From Ancylostoma caninum (taxonomy: Eukaryota > Nematoda > Chromadorea > Rhabditida > Ancylostomatidae): DNA of 64,000 bases. Positions 31,700 to 43,135 of this stretch are shown piece after piece. The stretch covers positions 703,001 through 767,000 of the forward strand of contig JBAJFG010000011.1 of NCBI GenBank assembly GCA_037903475.1, written 5' to 3'. Made by a program: the position numbers and the translations under genes. The notes beneath the pieces are model-generated. The model did no database searches. It saw only the letters and a list, made by a program, of their open reading frames with translations, and was not told the origin of the DNA. The stretch's first letter is position 1, and the number at the start of each line of letters is the position of its first letter.

Positions 31700-32230
31700 A
31701 TGAATCTAATCAAAGGTACGCCTCCACAACTGATAGCTATAAAATATGAAGATGCTGACATTGACAACCACAATGAAAGCTGCCGTACTGTTCGTAGAAT
31801 GTACTTCCAGATAAATAGATTCAAAGAATCAGAACCGGTCAGCCAGTTCCAGCTACGTAGAGGCGCATTTTGGAGCCACGCGTTCTGACTACTCAGATCA
31901 GCACAGGCAATGTCAAGCCATGTATTCAAGTGAGTGATGGAAGAACAGATACTATTACAGGAACGGAGGCGAACTGCGATGCAAACCATGGTCTCGAGGC
32001 TTTAAATCGGCGTGCCTTGAACTAGCTGAGGACGTTTTTAGGTGGCTTTTTCTTTAGTTGTGGTTGTGTTCATCATCAATGGCAGAAGTGGGTCGCAACA
32101 ATATCAAGAGCTGAAGTGAGAACGTCTGAGCGAACAAACAACAGGACAACAATGCTGTAATATAGTTTTTCAACTAAGACGTGACTGCGATCAATTCAAA
32201 AGTTCTCTGCCTCTGAGCGTCACCTTCTGA
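31700..32230 (+). pseudogene. copy B of an unrecognised duplicated coding sequence
   Basis: Homologue of 16574-17042 in the opposite orientation. ATG 31700 opens a frame through DADIDNHNESCRTVRRMYFQ; after frameshifts near 31888 and stops near 32020-32080 the conserved pieces are SDGRTDTITGTEANCDANHG and LSEQTTGQQCCN, ending at TGA 32228-32230. More damaged than copy A. It preserves upstream sequence missing from copy A. Not recognised. Confidence 0.5.
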
Positions 32231-32236
32231 GAACAG

Positions 32237-32670
32237 CTAAAATTTCAGAAATCCACACAGAGGGTCTCTCACTTTTTGTTTTTCATTTGTGGGTACTAAA
32301 TGTGTCATGCTTTCTATCACGTTTTGTTTGAGACGTTTGCCTCTTTGGGAGAGAGAAGTAGGATTATCTAAGGGGTTGAGTACGAGATTGCGTTTTGTTT
32401 GCATCATAACTACAGTTTTGTTAGGGCAAATATAGTAGGTGAACGGTGAATACGGCATGTTCTCGGCACAAGAGGTGCAGAAAAGTGGCGAAGTTGAGTG
32501 CGGCAAAAAGCCAAAACCTGTACGCCGTGACTCGTGACTTATGTTAGGCTCTAGGAAAAATTTATCTGAAACCTGATATTGTTGATTCCTAATAATCATT
32601 ACCACAAGAGCACTCCAAAGAGTAGCATTCGAAAGAATGGAAAGTAGTGTTTTTCTGGACAGCTAACTTA
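32237..32670 (-). CDS. hypothetical coding exon with Cys motif
   Basis: The frame is open from about 32670 and carries a hydrophobic stretch (SNATLWSALVVMII) followed by FLEPNISHESRRTGFGFLPH, FCTSCAENMPYSPF, ICPNKTVVMMQTKR and a basic tail to TAG at 32237. ATG 32605 is the only start; an acceptor-like aatatcag at about 32574 gives an alternative exon start. The CTSC...C spacing could bind metal. Ends 7 bp from the copy-B relic in convergent orientation. Family not recognised. Confidence 0.45.
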
Positions 32671-32679
32671 GCGCTGTTG

Positions 32680-33980
32680 GAAAAATTTTAGCTTAGTTTT
32701 CCTGAGCGAATGATTTTTGGATTGTTGGCAAACAAAAACCTTGCTGGCTCAAGATTTCTGCACTTGGAACCTTGCAACGCGAAAGATCCTTTTTTGCAAC
32801 GCACATACGTAACGGGCTCCTGAAAATCAGAATTCCATTGTTGGCTCATCTATTGCAGTGATTCTAATACCAACTGTCCTAGAGCTAAAGCTTGATGTTA
32901 ATTTGTTCGATCGTTTTTTAAGTATGTTTCGGAAAATCCTGCTTGCGAAGGTTGTTACACCACAGCAACACAATTTCGATTGCGCTTAAATTAGATCTAT
33001 TTTTTGCCTTCGAACTGCTTTGTCTACGCAGCCAGATCTTTTTAAAGATAATTTGATTTGCTGTCGTAACTGGAAGTAATGCTGAAAAAATTGAGTCAAT
33101 CAGGTTTGATGGTCACGGTTAATTAAAGATTACATTATGAGAGGTGGCAGAACCGGTCACGTGACCTGTTGCAGCTGCTGAGATGTTTTACCCTGGAGTG
33201 AGTGGGCAGATTTTTTTCGAGGAGAAACAAAAAAGCTTCTTCTCCCATAATGGATAGACCTATCAAACAAAAGCGTGCATGTCTCTGGAGAAGCCCTACC
33301 GTTCGCTAAAAGAATGAGCAACAACTATTTAGTTGAAAAAAAACCAGTGTTCTCATCTGTTCACAGGTTAGTTACGAAAATAAACACCAATCTTCAATTA
33401 GAAGATCTCTCTTCCGGTAGCAGCAGAGAACGCAAAAACGGAGGACCCATGCACATAAGATTCGCATGTCATTATCACTCGAAGGCTGGCACGGCGATGT
33501 GAAGTAAAATGACTCCAGGGACACACACTTAATCCTATTGTGCGCGGATCTTTGCTGAGTCGTACAAGAAAGTTCGCATGCGTCCCTTCCTTGACTAAAT
33601 TGGTGAACAATGACAATATTGAAGGGCACACGAAAAGCGAAGTGATGAATATAGTCGTCAGTGATCAAACCGAGAGAGAGACATCATCACAAGAGTTTAG
33701 CGACGATATCCGAGATAAGGTGCGCGGTGTTGTAGCGTCAATAGCGCTTGGACCATACTCCTACCGCACGCTTCGTGCAAGTCGCGACGCGATATTCTTC
33801 ATCTTGCTACTCATCAAAATTTGTCATTTTTGGCACGATGCTGAGCATGGCGTCATTATGAAGAGATATGAGTATAGCAACTAGAGTTTGCCATAAAAGC
33901 AACAGCTTCTAGTGACATTTGGATATTTGTTAGTTTAATTGGCACACTAGTTGCTTGAGATGATATGTATCTATTTTTTT
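32680..33980. other. possible left part of the BEL/Pao remnant; not resolved
   Basis: A 114-codon plus frame (33540-33884) and a 98-codon minus frame (33372-33668) overlap. Neither shows reverse transcriptase, protease or gag zinc-knuckle motifs. No LTR pair was recognised. Confidence 0.25.
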
Positions 33981-33982
33981 AC

Positions 33983-34040
33983 CTTTGAAGGATCAACCTT
34001 CGGGTGAAGTCCCCGAAGGTTGATACGTACTTCAAAGGTT
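33983..34040. other. long hairpin at the rearranged retroelement boundary
   Basis: acctttgaaggatcaaccttcgg and ccgaaggttgatacgtacttcaaaggt form an inverted pair around an 8-nt loop with a small bulge. It sits just outside the inverted integrase fragment. Confidence 0.6.
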
Positions 34041-34053
34041 TTGACCTAGCAGC

Positions 34054-34524
34054 TCAGCAGCTTCTACCAACAGCCTTTCGGAACGCTTGTTTTACTGTCC
34101 TTACCAGCCGTTCCCAAACGCCTCCCATCCAAGGGGCGGCAGGTTCGCTAAATATCCAGCGAATTTTCTGGTTCGCACAGTAAGACATTACCGATTCTCT
34201 CGTTGTCTCACTATTCTCATAAAGGAGTTCAATTATTTTTTGACCGAGTCTGAAATTTGTGCCACAGTCTGATCGTATTGTTGACGGTGCTCCTCTTCTT
34301 GAAACGAATCGTATGAGACATTCTAGGAAGACTCCGGTAGACATGTTTTCTAGCACCTCCAAATGTACAGCCCACGTGGTTAGGCAGGTGTAAAGGCAGA
34401 CATACATTTTTTGCTTTCTTTTAGAGTCGAAAAAATCTCCACAATATTCTGGGATAAATGGATTAAGGATTATCTCACGTACTTGCGCGATAATCAACGA
34501 CTTCGTTTGCCACAGCCGAAACAT
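34054..34524 (-). pseudogene. BEL/Pao integrase core fragment, inverted
   Basis: The 156-codon frame shows the retroviral-type integrase fold typical of BEL/Pao: VCLYTCLTTWAVHLEVLEN, then IRFVSRRGAPSTIRSDCGTN (catalytic Asp), and WIFSEPAAPWMGGVWERLVR followed by AFRKAVG (the conserved P.APWMGG.WERL block with its Glu). N-terminal reverse transcriptase and RNase H are absent. The domain that normally follows is found on the other strand at 34546, so this piece has been flipped. Confidence 0.85.
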
Positions 34525-34545
34525 ACAGCGGCAAATAACTTGTCC

Positions 34546-35600
34546 ATCATTGGGGAAATCGTATTAGTAGAATAGGAACTGCTACCTAGAGGTAGTTGGA
34601 TCTACGGCAAAATTGAGGAACTAATAAGCAGTGCAGATGGTTTAGTGCGCTCGGTAAAACTACGCATGCCAAAAGGTAACATTTGGCATAGACCAGTGAA
34701 TGAAATCTATCCGCTGGAAATAAGGAGTCGTCCAGAAAATATGGAGGAAATCGACTCGCTGCCACATCATACCGAATCAGAAAACGGAGGAGCGCCGAAT
34801 GTCGAAATCCTCGAAGATCAAAACAGTAGCTCACGACCTCGAGGAGTGTCCAAAATAAGGGCTCAAGTCACCATACACAGAATAACTCGAGAGCTCATCT
34901 ATGACACTTCAATGTGCCAAATAGTAAAGAAAGCTTCCAGAAACTTTACGGGCCTGTTACAGATGGTGCTCTTGATAGCGAAATTATTTGGAATGCCTGG
35001 TAACGTTGTTGCGGCTGAAAGAGCTGGAGCACTGATTTGTCATGATGGCAATGCCGAAACTATTCCACCAGACGCAAACTTTGAAATTTGCTTTGACGGA
35101 CAGTGTCGTTTCAAAATTTGTCTGAGAGGCTGTACTACCAGCTCGACATATCTCTTCACCACGAACAATCACAGGTGCGCATGAAAGTAGCTAGAGAAGA
35201 TCACACAGTAACAGTGAGTAAATCTTGTGATCCACCAAGTTTCTGCGAGAATAACAACAAGCTTTTATCAAGGGCGTTGATCGGCAATTCCCACTGCAGG
35301 CCGGAGGGAGCCATCATATCCGCAGCAATAGTAATGGGAGTAATATCCCTCTCGTTTGCAGTAGCGATCACAATAGCTGTAAGAAGGTACACACGTTCTC
35401 GTAAAAACAGTAGTTCTTTCTTCAACACTGGAAACAGCACTTCGACAGAAGGAGACCCCGAGCCGGGTCATCTGCAACTTTCAAGTTTCAAGTTGTCGCA
35501 GATACACTTCAGTGGCGATAGTCATAGTGCTATCATTATTCAGCAACGCCATGGCGTGCCAGCATGGGTACATGAGACATACCGCCGAACTCGTGTGTGA
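34546..35600 (+). pseudogene. BEL/Pao integrase C-terminal domain plus envelope-like gene remnant
   Basis: From 34546 the frame reads IGEIVLVE, a stop (TAG 34573-34575), then LLPRGSWIYGKIEELI and RPVNEIYPLEI, the C-terminal domain that follows the BEL/Pao integrase core. It continues into a Cys-containing region and, after a frameshift near 35100-35180, into a frame with clustered Cys (SCDPPSFCENN, NSHCRPEGA), a membrane span (AAIVMGVISLSFAVAITIAV) and a cytoplasmic tail to TGA 35598-35600. Known: some nematode BEL elements carry an envelope-like gene related to phlebovirus glycoproteins. This copy is broken by a stop and a frameshift and has no intact pol. Confidence 0.7.
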
Positions 35601-36800
35601 GAACAACTGTACATGACACATAATATCTAATTGGCCGCTGGCTATCATATGGAATTTGTAAGAACTCACGACCTGGACTGATTAATCAAAGAGAAATTTA
35701 GGTAGACGATTTAGAGCTCTGTGGTGGGCTTCGTAATTGCAGCTTGTCGTGGTCACAGGCCGAATACAAATTGAATCATTGAGCCAGTAGTTAGACGGCC
35801 TCTGCTTCCATTGATCTTCCACGGATGAAGATCATTGGCCGCTTCTCCATATGTGTTCTTGAGATGCTGAGAAGGTTGCGTAAAAGACTACTGTGCGAGT
35901 TCATGCCCCACGATGGTAGGGATTAACTAATAAATTGATAGGTAATTATCTGATCATCATTTCTTACACAAGCATACGCTCATATGCATAAAACGAACTC
36001 AAAAAAAAAAACAAAGCAACACGGAAGAATAAGCTACAACAAGAACTACCGACGCAATAGATGGCAATTGTTCAATAGAGTAATCGGAAAACCAGTAACC
36101 TCACGGATTTGGCCAATTACATAGAAATGTTTTGAATGCAGTTTAAGATAATGGCAAAGTGCGTTTTTCGTGATTTCTTCATACTGAAGGATAGCTCTGT
36201 GAATGAAACTAAAACTTCTCCACAACAAAGATTATTTATTATTATTATTCACTGATCATTTATTATTGAGAAGAATTGTTATTGTTGATTATTGATTATT
36301 GAAAAGAGGAAATCAAAACGAATCCATTTAACATTTAACAGGTTTTCGAAATTAATGAGAGGAGGAAAGACATGCGCATTTGCTTTAGTTCCGAGCTAAT
36401 ATAGAAAGACAGGTTGTACGATTGTTCATTTCTTTCGAGTTTATTCGAACAGCTCTATGTAGGCTCTCTATCAAGAAGCCCTCGTGAGGTCTCACCTGTC
36501 TTTTGAACGTGGCCTCTTTTCCTTAGTAGACACCTACTCAAAGTGGTTCCCACTCTGTAGTTAGAGGCACATCCTCAATATGTTTCCAACTAGTTTGGGA
36601 TTTGAAAAGATATCGTTCGAAACGTTGCAAGCTTTCGTTTCATACTACGAGGGTCCAAAAAATTTGCTCGCTCGATTGATTTATTGCGTCTTATTTACAA
36701 TACTACGAATACACAGTCCATACCTATTGAAATTTCAAATTGAGCAGTTACCATTAGGATGAAGAAAGTGTAGTAATCAAATAGATCTAAGCTGCACATA
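35601..36800. other. no gene seen; ATT-rich microsatellite near 36230
   Basis: attatttattattatt and related AT repeats span about 36228-36302. The rest has short frames only. Confidence 0.4.
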
Positions 36801-36802
36801 TC

Positions 36803-37190
36803 ATGGACTTAACAGCACGTTTGGAAGAAGCGCTGGAGCAATCGGTGGTGACAATGGCACCAGCAAAAATCAATTTCTCAGAGATACCCTCGGCCTCGCA
36901 TAAGTGCACTTAAATCGCAGGTGCGAATCGATGTATCGATCGCCATTACCGAATGTTAGCCGATTTTTGTAAAGAAAGAAAAGTTTTCCTTGCTAACTCG
37001 TTTTGCAATAAGAAGCAAAAACAATGGACATGCCGAAACGATGCTTTGCGGTTGAGAAAGGAAATATGCAGGTTATGCGTTAGTGCAAAGACCAAAAAGT
37101 GTAACAGATGTAGTAGCTCTCACCAGCGTCAACGTGGGCAGTGACCACAGAATGCTAAAAATCCGTTTGAATTGAATAGCCCCATCGGAT
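36803..37190 (+). pseudogene. RTE-like LINE, endonuclease end (left piece of an interrupted copy)
   Basis: A short frame MDLTARLEEALEQ is followed by LADFCKERKVFLANSFCNKK...WTCRNDA and, after a shift, YALVQRPKSVTDVVALTSVN then VGSDHRMLKIRLN, the typical end of an APE-type endonuclease (the SDHR motif). Frameshifts show it is dead. The continuation of the same LINE resumes after the mariner at about 38420. Confidence 0.7.
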
Positions 37191-37300
37191 TCCGCATTAC
37201 GTATAAAGACCTACTGAGCTAGACCGCACCACACTTATTCGATGAAAGCGTGATGACTGGTGACACGATAAAGGATACGATACGCTCGCCCACATAATAT

Positions 37301-38413
37301 CAGGTTGTTGCGAAATTAATTACCGAAATAGACAGCCCAGTTCAAAATGCTGTAACTCTGTTCAAACTCAACTTTATTCATCAAAATAAAAACCTTCCGA
37401 TTCTACACATCTCTGCCAACGATCCGGTAATTCATTTATACCTACAATAGAAAGTGAGATCAGGAGATTCTAAGAACTCTTGGAAGGCAATTCCAACATG
37501 CTCCAAATCAGGAAACTGCTGCTGACGCAGGTTTGCTTAGAGAGCACGGAAAAAGTGATAGTCGGTAGGGGAGAGGTCTGTAGAGCAAGGTGGGTAAGGG
37601 AGAACCTCGATGCCTAACTGCGTCAGTTTTTGCCGGGTGAGTTTTGAAGTGTGAGGCCTAGCGTTATCCTGGAGCAGAAGAGGCCCAGCTCTGTTTACCA
37701 CTGCCGGCCACATTTGTCGCAACTTTTCATAAATCAGGTCTAAGTCACAACAGTAAGACTCTGACGTAACAGCCTGACCAGGTTGCAGAAGGCTGTAATG
37801 AATAACACCCTTACAACACCACCAAACTGTCAAAATAACCCTTCTAGGTTGAAGATCTGGTTTAGGGAAGCTTGGAGGAGTAGAGAACTTGTCTACCCAT
37901 ACATAACCACGTTTCTTATTATCAAATAGGAGCCATTTTTCATCTACAATTATTAAACGGTCAAGAAATGGCTCGTTTTTCTGGCGAACGAGGAGGTTAG
38001 AATAGATCTCGTAGCGGGTGGATTGCTGGTCATCGGTCAGATCATGGGGTATCCACTTTTGCATTTTTCTCACCATGCCAATGGAAGCCAAATGTTTTAA
38101 AATTGTAGCATAGTGAAGCCCCAGGCCTGCCGCCAACGTACGAATAGTAGTATCGGGTTTCGTTTCCACCGCTGCTCTCAGTGCTTGATCGTCCGGGACA
38201 TCCTTCGACCACGACCGGGTTTACCTTCGAGATCAAAATCGCCGGAAGAGAATTTTGCGAACCAGCACCTCACTGTCCTTTCGGAAGGAGAGTCCGTGCC
38301 AAAAGCAAGCGCTATGTTACGGGCTGCTTTGCTGCAGAATGGCTGAGTTTGAAATAGTACAACATGATCACTTGAAAATCGCGTCGGCTCACCATTTTTC
38401 GCGACCCTATAAA
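37301..38413 (-). mobile_element. mariner element M1 inserted in a LINE
   Basis: The left end (caggttgttgcgaaattaat after TA at 37298-37299) and a degenerate inverted right end (tttttcgcgaccctata near 38396-38413) bound a mariner with its transposase on the minus strand. LINE sequence on both sides is in the same orientation, so the element split it. Confidence 0.7.
37374..38395 (-). pseudogene. mariner transposase, frameshifted
   Basis: Starts MVSRRDFQVIMLYYFKLSHS at 38395; helix-turn-helix region with FAKFSSGDFDLEGKPGRGR; frameshifts near 38320 and 38205; then a long intact block 38169-37537 with VDEKWLLFDNK (first Asp), LLQDNARPH (second) and LSPTDYHFF (third). The spacing of the last two is 34 residues, the D,D34D signature of mariner. 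A TAA then interrupts ANLRQQQFPDLEHVGIAFQE, and a final shift leads to DRWQRCVESEGFYFDE. At least three frameshifts and one stop make it inactive. Confidence 0.9.
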
Positions 38414-38419
38414 AAAGTC

Positions 38420-40025
38420 CAGGGAAGAGCTAGGCAAATTAGAGCATTTCCACAGCGCCTTTCTGAAAGAAGTCGAAGTTTGCTTCAGCGTCGACGGAAA
38501 CTTTGACAAAGTGGAACAAGACGAAATAAAGTAAATATCGTAGAATATGCAGAGATCTGCAAGATTGCTCGGGAATCAACCCAGGAAGACCTGCGATAGC
38601 AGCATATAAAAATTCTATTCATGCCTTCCATATTGAACGCCTCCGACTCGGACGTATGCAACTTCTTCAGTCGAAGCGGCCCATGACAATTCTGAAAGAA
38701 CCCGCAACTACACTCTCCCAAGATTCCACCGATTCCAACAGTGAGGCCCTACTACATGGAGACCCTTCTGCTTCGATTCCACCCATCCCAACTCGAAGTC
38801 CTAATCTACGCTCAAATCCACCCAACTCCATAAACCCTTGCTGAATAACAAATGAGTCCGGTCCCGATTCCCAGGCAGTGCCTATCGTGAGAAACTTCTG
38901 CAACAATCTGTATCATTCCTCATTTGGGCCACCCACCCTACCTTTGCAAGAAATTCATCTACAGATCCACATATACAGAGTCCGAGCAGCACTCATGACG
39001 TGCAAATCTCGTTCAGCTTCGAGATGTGACCGCATTTCATGGCCACTTCTCCGCATCCTCTCAGAAATTCTGACATCACCAATTGCTCAGTTTTTCAACG
39101 ACATCTGAGGACGAACCACTTGGTTTTGCTTTTGCCAATACGATCTTACTCTACAAAAGTGGTGATCCAACTAATGTCACAAATATCGCTGCTGTCGACT
39201 CTGTACGTGCTCACCAAAGTTTTTACACGGTTTTTACACATACCATCGAAAAAGATCTATTCTACCACTCGAACAGGCTGGTTTCCGCAAAGACTTCGCA
39301 ATCATAGCTCATATACATGCTCTAACTACTGTCGCAGAAAAGTGTCATGAATTCAACATTCAACTATATGCAGTTTTTGTTGACTTCAGGAAGGCTTTTG
39401 ATGGCGTTGAACTTCCAATGTTGTGGCAGGCACTAGAATCATTTGGTGTGGACCCGAACATGATCAAAGCCGTGCAACCTGTCTATGCGAATAGCTGTGC
39501 AGCCGTCAAAGAAGGAAATTAGCTCGTCAAGTTCGAGCTACAAAGAGGAGTGAGCCAGTAAGACTCTATGTCTCCAATTCTCTTCACAGTAGTTCTTCAC
39601 TACGCTCTAAACACCATTGACTGGCAAGGCGCAGGTCTTTGATTCTGCAACAAAACTCTCTCTTACTTGGAGTATGCTGATGACATTGTCCTACTCGCTC
39701 ACAACTATGAAGATCTCGAAAGCATGACAGAAATGCTGCACCTAGCTGCTGCTCAAGTGGGGCTTCAAATCAACAAAATACACACGGAAGCTTTGGTATC
39801 CATAGCAATGAAAGGGAAGATGATTGAACAAATTAACTATTTCATTCGCATTGAATAGAAGACGTAGTTCCCACGAAGATCCTGCTGATGAGCTCTGCCA
39901 TCGTAGAAAAACAGCACGCTCATCTTTCTTCATGTCTAGACTTTTCTTCGGACAGCCTTGAGTGGAAATTAGACTGAAGAAGAGATTGCTAAACATGTTA
40001 TCCTGCTCAGTCTTTTATGCTGAGG
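38420..40025 (+). pseudogene. RTE-like LINE, reverse transcriptase part (right piece)
   Basis: Begins with LSERSRSLLQRRRKL and YAEICKIARESTQE (linker), then across several frames the RT: HQSFYTVFTHTIEKDL, EQAGFRKDFAIIAHIHALTT, YAVFVDFRKAFDGVEL (first catalytic Asp region), RGVSQ..SMSPILFTVVL, and LEYADDIVLLAHNYEDL (the YADD box), ending near EIRLKKRLLNMLSCSVFYA. Many stops and shifts. It is the continuation of the endonuclease piece at 36803-37190, separated by the mariner. Confidence 0.8.
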
Positions 40026-40026
40026 G

Positions 40027-40112
40027 ACTTTTAGAGGACCACCTGCGTACTCTTCGCTGTTTTAGAGGACCGCCCGCGCCCCCTTATTATCTTAGCGGAC
40101 CAGCCACGCTCC
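40027..40112. repeat. three copies of a TTAGAGGACC motif
   Basis: Units tttagaggaccacctgcg, tttagaggaccgcccgcg and cttagcggaccagccacg at about 38-bp spacing, GC-rich, between the LINE and the next coding exon. Confidence 0.5.
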
Positions 40113-40146
40113 TACTTTGTGGGCGGGGCAGATATGATAATAATTA

Positions 40147-40434
40147 TCACTCATTAGAAGAAAGTGATGATGTTTTATTCTTGTTGTATGAAAGCTGAAG
40201 ATTTTGCAGTGTACAAATCTGATCACGAATTTCGTTTTCGCTACGCCAGCTTTCCAAGAGTTGTGCTCGCTCCAGAGCTTCGTAAATGAGGCTCTGCATC
40301 CTAGAACTCAATGAAGAATTAGTCCAGACTTCGTCTCTTCTCAGGTCCGACATGGAAGTATTTGCTGAAGTTCCCAAACCCCTAATCTTTTCGAGCTTGT
40401 TCGTGAGCCAAGCTCCCAAGAATGGTGGATATTT
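40147..40434 (-). CDS. coding exon of an unrecognised gene (C-terminus)
   Basis: The frame runs from about 40434 (KYPPFLGAWLTNKLEKIRGL) or from an acceptor-like ttgggag at 40412 through TSMSDLRRDEVWTNSSLSSR, SLIYEALERAQLLESWRSEN and EIRDQICTLQNLQ to TGA at 40147. Ser/Leu/Glu-rich, probably helical, protein-like. Upstream exons are not found because a 3.1-kb transposon (40442-43534) sits immediately upstream. No known domain. Confidence 0.5.
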   Translation of the reverse strand, partial: KYPPFLGAWLTNKLEKIRGLGTSANTSMSDLRRDEVWTNSSLSSRMQSLIYEALERAQLLESWRSENEIRDQICTLQNLQLSYNKNKTSSLSSNE

Positions 40435-40574
40435 AATTTAGAGGCAGTGTCTCACTTCGATCTTGGGATGTCAGCAGAAGCTGGAACAGCTCGACGAGCT
40501 GACTACATTGATATGCGTGAAATGCCCGAAAATGGCCAAAAAAAAACTTTTCTACGGGGCGCAACTATACATTG

Positions 40575-40690
40575 GTATTCGAACGAATATTCGAATTTGA
40601 ACTCGAGATTTTCGTTATTCGGATATTCGAATAATTCGTAAATTCGAAACATTCGATTATTTGAATATTCGACCATCCATGATTCGAATA
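40575..40690. repeat. ATTCGAATATTCG palindrome cluster, left
   Basis: About eight overlapping ttcgaatattcg-type palindromes, AT-rich; mirror image of the cluster at 43136-43290 in the right arm. Confidence 0.75.
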
Positions 40691-41279
40691 ATCGGTTTGA
40701 TGATACCATGGAAATTTCCATGATTCATGGATCACATATTATGATTTACCCTCAGCAACTGACTGAATGCTAACGACAAGCATAAGTCAATATTCATTCA
40801 TTATTTTCAGTGATTGCTCAATGAAAAAATTAAACAACACTGACAAGACCCGTGGGAAAGAATAGCCTGATTTGATTCAAGTTGCATAACAGAGGTTGTT
40901 CATCTTATCACCTGCAAACTTTTAATCCCGTTCTACCTCCTCTTTCGGCTTACCGTTCGGCTGAATTCAAAAGATAACAAATTGAAAAGTCCATGCCAAT
41001 TTACGTGGAGGTACGCGAATTTGAGAGGAAAAGGCATTCACCAAGACAAAACTGAACGATATTAGTTTTGTCTTTTACGGAGGTTGGGGACAGGAATGAA
41101 GTTGATTTCTTGTTTAAGACACGTTGGGAAAACAGGGTGGGGTGTGCGATGTGCGCATTTCAACTTGGTCACAGATAACTCCTTCCACAGGAAGCTAGAT
41201 GAATCACTACTATAACAACGTGACAAACAGAGTGAAAGAATGTAATTGCTGTTTACGTTCGTACATACAATAATATTTA

Positions 41280-41540
41280 CAATGGACGTCAATGACGGTG
41301 GCCCATCTGAGGCCTCGAGAAGGACGCAACGCGACCGCTCTGTGCGCACCGGGTTCAGTGTCTCCTGCTACGGGATGCTAATTCTAGTCGCTTTCTTCCC
41401 AATTCGGTCGAAAATCCTGAAAATCGGGCTGCTAGATATAGCATAATAGCAGCAGAAAACATCGTTCGCGACGCACACGGCGCTGTTGCGCGACGTCTTT
41501 CTCGAGGCCGCAGATGGGCTACCGCCATTGACGTCCACTG
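41280..41540. mobile_element. TA-flanked MITE, GACGTC family
   Basis: TA 41278-41279 and 41541-41542. Arms: caatggacgtcaatgacggt at the left and accgccattgacgtccactg at the right, continuing about 60 bp with ggcccatctg.ggcctcgag. 261 bp. Single ends of this family occur at 15136-15175 and 55795-55870. Confidence 0.85.
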
Positions 41541-41654
41541 TATGTGAACAGTAGTGGCGGACGCAGAAACTGGGCGAGATGAAGAAAATTGGGGTCTCCG
41601 CCACTTTAGTGACCCCGTGGAAAATAAAAAAATTTGAGAATATCAGTTATATTA

Positions 41655-42542
41655 GGTTGTGACATAAGTTTTCGTTGTTTTTGCATAGGCATTTTCAAAA
41701 GCTTTTAACAAATGAACATTATCTAGATTTCGCACATATCTAGGAAGTTTTTTGGAGCGCATGATCCCGCGAATATTCTGGGATGTGAGACCTGTTTTTG
41801 CGTCTTATTTTAAAAATGTAATTAACTCCGTAGTGAACCCTTCAAGAATGCAAATTTGCTAACTGCACTTGAACGGATAATAATTCTATTTTAACGTTGG
41901 ATGAGACTAACCAAATCTGGGTGGAGTAATCTAGAGCCCATACTTATTCTCCCTGGTACTTTCTCTCCCCATTTTATTGCCGAGCAGTCTCAGGCACATC
42001 ACCAAACTTAGTAGCACAAAACTTTTGATTATGCCGTTTTTATCTCTGGAGTTGAAGTGAATTCAAAAGGGATTTCTTTCACTGTGGTTACAAACATCAA
42101 TCTTTTGCGAACACTAATCGGTGGGATTTTGGGGCAAGTTCTATGATCTATGCGTTCAGTGGGAATCACATTATTTTGCCATACCGCGGAGGGCGCCTTA
42201 ATTTCGGTGGCCTCTAACTCTACGAAAGGCGAAGAGCTCGCAGAGGAATTTTTAATTGCTCATCATGTAGCATAAATCTAGTTCAAACCGAGCGCCGACC
42301 ATCAGAATGTCTACTAAGCGAGAACGATTTGCCAAAGTCAGTGACCTCTTGCAATGCCCGACTCAGTTCTTTGCCTCGCAGTCCATGGATTTTTGAAGTA
42401 GAGGAGTCGCGCTGCTCCTTTAAAAACGGCAAAAGACCAGCGACTGTTGTGCTCCATACCACGATTGATACCTACTGTTATATGATTTTCTATAGAATTT
42501 TTCATCGAAAATTTCAAAACAGCGGAAACTTATGTTACAACC
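41655..42542 (-). mobile_element. TA-flanked mariner-like element, complete copy 2
   Basis: TA 41653-41654 and 42543-42544 flank ggttgtgacataagttttcg and its inverted partner cggaaacttatgttacaacc. 888 bp. On the minus strand near the left end a frame reads MRSKKLPRYVRNLDNVHLLK then AFENAYAKTTKTYVTT and a stop inside the terminal repeat, probably the vestige of a transposase C-terminus. No DDE triad elsewhere. Homologous to 4113-4890 (same orientation) and 59508-59786 (opposite). Confidence 0.8.
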
Positions 42543-43135
42543 TAATAATATTGAATATTCGATATAAATAATCGAAAAAGTTTACAATAAAAAAGTTGAT
42601 GCAAAGTTTTTATCTATTTTGTGAGAAAAAGTGAAGTGATTCCAAGAATTCGGTGACCCATCCTCGGGTAAGGGGGAGGGGGCTTCCCCTCGCATTCGCC
42701 ACAGATCCGTTGCTATCCCACTATCATCATGCTAGAGCAGTCCATAGCGACATTCTCTGTCCTTTTATTTAACGGGTGACCGCCTTACTTCTTTGCCTTG
42801 CTTCATGACCTAGAGAAGAGATCGCAGTGATGCGGGAGGCACGACGAATTAATAACTAAAGACGGGGTGAGAGCACTGCCCACCAGACTTCTGCAGACAA
42901 CGTCCTAAAAGAGGAGTCAAAAGGCACCTTGAAACATTCCGTGAATAGCTCGTCAAGAAAACGAAGAAGTTCATAGTTCAGACACGCAAATGAGATGGGA
43001 CTTCGCTTTTAACCTACAACGCCGGAGGTGTTAGTTCCAAAACCTGCATTTCTATATCTTCGCCCGTGACAAGATTGGTTTACCTATTTTCTTTGGAATA
43101 ATGCATCACAAAACCACATCTGAAGCAATGACACT

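Noticed and set aside
36228..36302. Possible regulatory AT island
   Set aside because: Simple ATT microsatellite with no further signal.
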